Shown piece after piece: positions 20,819 through 23,958 of a DNA stretch of 23,958 bases. The notes under the pieces were generated by a model. It was not told the DNA's origin, searched no databases, and saw only the letters and a program-made list of their open reading frames with translations. The position numbers and the translations under genes are program-made. The stretch lies in the NCBI GenBank assembly GCA_937926145.1, contig CALANW010000162.1:1-23958 (forward strand). The letters run 5' to 3'. Within the stretch, counting starts at the first letter, position 1, and each line of letters opens with the position of its first letter. This DNA comes from an uncultured Ruminococcus sp. GTDB taxonomy: Bacteria; Bacillota; Clostridia; Oscillospirales; Ruminococcaceae.

Positions 20819-23800
20819 TCAATCTGAAAATATAAATGTTGGGTTGATATAGTTTCCGTCTTTGTCAATAACGGTAATCTTTAGGGTATTGCCTGTTGCC
20901 GTGGAAATGGGTGTACCTTTTACTCCCGTTGATACATTCGGGACGGTTGCACCCTCATAGTACAGAGTTCCGTATTTTTTGTTATAAATCGAAAATCCGT
21001 TTTCGGTAGCGGTTATTTCTCCGTCCATGCCGCATATAATTTGCTGCCCCGGAGAAGAATAAAGCACTATACCGTTTTCAAGGGACATATCGCCGTAAAT
21101 ATCATTGTTATACCCCGGATATCGTGCTATCTCTGCTTCTGCGTATGGTGTTTTAAGCTCTTGGTGTCCCATGTTATACTCAAAATATCCGTCAAACAAC
21201 TCCTGTTCATCTTCATTCATAGCCAATACACGGTTATAGATAAGCTTGTCAAAGTTATTATCCAACCATCGCAAATCCGTATCCGTCCAATAGCTGTCAG
21301 GCACGTCCATTGCATTTTCCCTTATGGCGTATTCAAGAATATAGTAGTCGTACTCAAAATAATCCTGCTGCTGTTCGGTATATACCCAGTATTCCTGATA
21401 TTCACCGTCAATGTAGTCAAATACAAGTGTTATCTGCCAAAAGTTTTGGAAAGTTATAGTCTGCATATCGTCATACTCTGTAGTTTGCCCATTCTCATCG
21501 GTATAAACGCCGACACAATCAAGTGTGTTTTCGATATATCCGTTAATTATAGGCAGTTCAATATGGGTGTATGTGTTTGCATAGTGCGTATATAATTCCG
21601 ATTTCAGAGGGTTTGGAATATCTGCACCCTCCGGACGTTCCAAATTATATTCTGACGAGCCAAGAGCGGAATAATAAGTATTTTCATTTCTGTAAGTTAC
21701 TGTTGTGACATTTTTCCTTATTTGGTGTATTTCATTCGCATAAAACTCATACTGCGAATTGAAAACGTCCTCGATGTAGGGCTGTGCCTGTTCAAAATTC
21801 CATTCGTCCTCACCGCTGTCGCTCAGTGCTTTTACGGCAACATAGGGCAAAAGCTTTTCGGGAGAATGAGAAATTTCGTTTATTTCCGTAAGGCAGACAT
21901 ACTTATTGTAATCGACATAATAGCTGTCGATATTTTGGTGCATATGTATCATATTCTTTGCAAGTTCCGTATAATAAAGGTCACATTGTCCGAGATCTAC
22001 GGTACTGCAAGGACTGATAAGTATTTCTGCTGCCGTTCCCATTCCCGATTCTATCGGAGTTCCGCCGCCGCACGTTGTAAGACTGAAAACAGGAATCAGT
22101 ATCATGAGCGCTATAATAGCGAGTATCACACCTATTCCTTTTGCACGTCTCGCACCAAATCTTTTTATGTCATCGAAAACCTCAGAAACGGCATTTTTCT
22201 TCTTTTTATAGACTTTTTTCTGATGATTCTTTTTTATTTGCTTCTTTTGCTGTTGTTTGCTGTCAGACTTGGTGCTTTTCTTTTTCTTTTCGGGCGGTTT
22301 GGTATCGGGAGATTTTTCATAAGGCTTTACGCTTTCAACCGCATTATCAACGCTTTTTTTATTTTCAAGCGTATGGAGCTTTTTTTCATAATGCTGTTCT
22401 GTCAGTTCCTTTTCCTTATTGTCAATAGCTTTGACAATATGTGTTGCTGACTGTGCAGCCGTTATTGCAAAATTTGCGGCTTCTACACCTGAATTATCTC
22501 CGCCGTCTCTCATTGCCTTACGGCGCATACTCATACCGACATCACGAACAGCCAGTCCCTCAAGACCTTTTCTTGTTTCCCATGCCGTCATAGGGGTAGG
22601 CTCAGTAACGTCCACCCTTGTAAGCATAACCTTGGAAACGACCTTGCCCTTTTGGGGAATGAACACCTTTTGCCGCTTGAAACGGTATTTGTGATTCTGA
22701 ACGGATTTCAGCTTGCGTTTGGTTTTCTCGATATCCTTTTCAGTTTTGTTCAGCTTTGGCTTTTCATGAACGATTTCGTCTGTCTGAACCTCAGAAACAG
22801 GTATCCCTTTGCTTCTTTGGTAACTTTCAAGCCGTGCTTTTGCCGCTTCATACTCTTTTCTTGCATTGTATGCAGAATAATCGGCAGCCTTTTTTTCTTC
22901 ATTAAGGCTGTCCCTTTTTTGCTGATATCTGCTTTCTTCTTTTCCTGCAAGATAGCGTGAAACGTTCGTATCGGTAATGTCATTTCCGGCTTTATCTCTC
23001 CTGACAGCCTTTTTATACTTTGTATGCTCATTGAGAACCTTGTAAACGTCTATGGCTCTGACACCAATAACGTAGGCTGCCTGAGTGCTCTCATTTTCGG
23101 AGATACCTTTGTGAATTTCCTCATACAGTTTTTCCTTGGCGATTTCAACAGTAAATTTATTTACACCTTTTACCGTATTGACAGCGAGAGTTTCCATTCC
23201 TTTTGCCACCGAAACAGTTCCCGAAGCAACTGTTTTCAAAGGTTTAGGAACATTAACTCCCTCAATTTTGATTTTATCGCCCAAAGCGGAAATCGAATGG
23301 ATAACGCCGCCCTTATCGGAAATATCCTTAACGATTTTTGCAGGAATCACTATCGGAGCGGATACAATTTTGGCTGCGTCCGCAACACCTCTGCCAACCG
23401 AGCTTTCGGAAATTTTTTTTGCAAATTCTTCTGTTTTGTCCACAAGCTTGGCGGCAGCCTGAATCGGAACGATTATCGGCTTTCCGACTGTATTAAGGAA
23501 TGGATTGTTTACTTCCGTGCTGAGTTCAAGTTTCCGATAGCCGAACAGATTGAATGCAATGTATTTTTTTCTGCTGCTCGGCTTTTTTAAATCTTTTGCC
23601 GAATTTACCGAAACCGTCTGATTGCCGTTATCGGTAAATCCGACTTTATATCTGACTTTGCCCGTTTCAGAATCAAACTGTCGATTTACTGTCAGAATTC
23701 TGCGCTCTTTAGGCTTAGCTTCACGGCTGAAAGAGTATGAAACACGTCCGTTTACATCAACCTCACGACTGAAATCCGCACCTGTCTGTTCCTTATATCC

Positions 23801-23958
23801 TATCGCTTTTTCGGCAAGCTTCTGTTCAAAGGCTTCGTCAACTGACTTGATTTTCCTGTCAATGTCATCTACAGACATTTTGGCAGTTTTAAGCTTACTT
23901 TCGGCACTTTTAACGGCAGCTTCCAGTGCTTCCAACTGTTCATCACGGCTGCTCAAAT
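20819..23958 (-). CDS. CD1108-type conjugation membrane protein, 5' end outside the window
   Basis: At least 1045 residues are present. The frame is open to the window edge; the TTG near 23956 has no visible ribosome site, so the true start is probably outside. Residues about 1-50 are coiled coil. About 150-300 are hydrophobic-helical and glycine-poor (SAPIVIPAKIV, VASGTVSVAKGMETLAV). About 350-600 are very Lys/Arg-rich, with coiled coil and a KKKK-rich basic stretch. A single transmembrane helix follows (about 608-628, GIGVILAIIALMILIPVFSL). The outer part of about 415 residues is tyrosine-rich, and the last 80 residues resemble an M23/LytM fold without its histidines. The topology, with a large basic cytoplasmic part, one helix and an outer domain, fits a structural component of the Gram-positive mating channel. 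It is the first visible gene of a tightly packed four-gene set. Confidence 0.83.
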   Translation of the reverse strand, partial: LSSRDEQLEALEAAVKSAESKLKTAKMSVDDIDRKIKSVDEAFEQKLAEKAIGYKEQTGADFSREVDVNGRVSYSFSREAKPKERRILTVNRQFDSETGKVRYKVGFTDNGNQTVSVNSAKDLKKPSSRKKYIAFNLFGYRKLELSTEVNNPFLNTVGKPIIVPIQAAAKLVDKTEEFAKKISESSVGRGVADAAKIVSAPIVIPAKIVKDISDKGGVIHSISALGDKIKIEGVNVPKPLKTVASGTVSVAKGMETLAVNTVKGVNKFTVEIAKEKLYEEIHKGISENESTQAAYVIGVRAIDVYKVLNEHTKYKKAVRRDKAGNDITDTNVSRYLAGKEESRYQQKRDSLNEEKKAADYSAYNARKEYEAAKARLESYQRSKGIPVSEVQTDEIVHEKPKLNKTEKDIEKTKRKLKSVQNHKYRFKRQKVFIPQKGKVVSKVMLTRVDVTEPTPMTAWETRKGLEGLAVRDVGMSMRRKAMRDGGDNSGVEAANFAITAAQSATHIVKAIDNKEKELTEQHYEKKLHTLENKKSVDNAVESVKPYEKSPDTKPPEKKKKSTKSDSKQQQKKQIKKNHQKKVYKKKKNAVSEVFDDIKRFGARRAKGIGVILAIIALMILIPVFSLTTCGGGTPIESGMGTAAEILISPCSTVDLGQCDLYYTELAKNMIHMHQNIDSYYVDYNKYVCLTEINEISHSPEKLLPYVAVKALSDSGEDEWNFEQAQPYIEDVFNSQYEFYANEIHQIRKNVTTVTYRNENTYYSALGSSEYNLERPEGADIPNPLKSELYTHYANTYTHIELPIINGYIENTLDCVGVYTDENGQTTEYDDMQTITFQNFWQITLVFDYIDGEYQEYWVYTEQQQDYFEYDYYILEYAIRENAMDVPDSYWTDTDLRWLDNNFDKLIYNRVLAMNEDEQELFDGYFEYNMGHQELKTPYAEAEIARYPGYNNDIYGDMSLENGIVLYSSPGQQIICGMDGEITATENGFSIYNKKYGTLYYEGATVPNVSTGVKGTPISTATGNTLKITVIDKDGNYINPTFIFSD

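Noticed and set aside
21722..22450. A 242-codon plus-strand frame opposite the CD1108-type gene
   Set aside because: The translation is Phe/Ile/Leu/Arg-rich, as expected for the antisense of a Lys/Glu-rich coiled-coil gene. There is no recognisable domain, and every convincing gene here is on the minus strand.

Overview
The window looks like the interior of an integrative conjugative element, or its integrated remnant, from a low-GC gut Firmicute. A Ruminococcus or other Oscillospirales relative is most likely, from the AT-rich sequence, AGGAGG-type ribosome sites, secreted proteins of ruminococcal style and the CD1107/CD1108/DUF4315 mobile-element set. Every convincing gene is on the minus strand, so transcription runs from high to low coordinates. 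No rRNA, tRNA, CRISPR array, insertion sequence, integrase, relaxase, VirD4 or VirB4 is visible. The relaxase and ATPases would have to lie outside the window, probably beyond the right edge.

Reading in the direction of transcription: (1) 23958-19229 is the tail of the mating-apparatus operon. It holds a large membrane protein of the CD1108 type (5' end outside the window), a DUF4315 coiled-coil protein, a CD1107/DUF4366 membrane protein and a small membrane protein, all tightly packed or overlapping. (2) 19145-16803 is topB (DNA topoisomerase III), preceded by a hairpin with a short T-run. (3) 16763-14063 is an accessory block: a small two-helix membrane protein, a secreted protein with a short BspA-like leucine-rich segment, a Dnmt3/phage-like DNA cytosine-5 methyltransferase, and a PP-loop ATPase of the PAPS-reductase family. 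(4) 14012-2034 holds two very large DNA-processing proteins: a 1006-residue DUF3991/TOPRIM primase-like protein and a 2954-residue polyvalent protein. The polyvalent protein combines an ArdC-like N-terminus, a nucleotidyltransferase-like domain, an N6-methylase-like domain and an SNF2 helicase. A strong intrinsic terminator ends this unit. (5) 1856-34 is a separate unit with its own likely promoter: ECF sigma factor, membrane anti-sigma factor and a small exported protein.

The most notable signals that the gene list does not explain are these. A 163-codon reading frame with its own ribosome site and a TnpV-like sequence is nested entirely inside the giant gene, in another frame. Five copies of an odd-centred palindrome (GTGTCACSGTGACAC and one variant) occur, every one just after a stop codon between genes and some immediately before the next ribosome site. 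The two largest proteins, otherwise unrelated, share a near-identical C-terminal motif. The CD1108-type protein ends in what looks like an M23/LytM fold without its metal-binding histidines.

A plausible overall picture is inference only. Conjugation moves DNA together with large protective and processing proteins, while topB, the primase and the helicase handle the transferred strand. The methyltransferase and PP-loop pair modify or protect it, and the sigma/anti-sigma unit couples some surface signal to expression of exported products.
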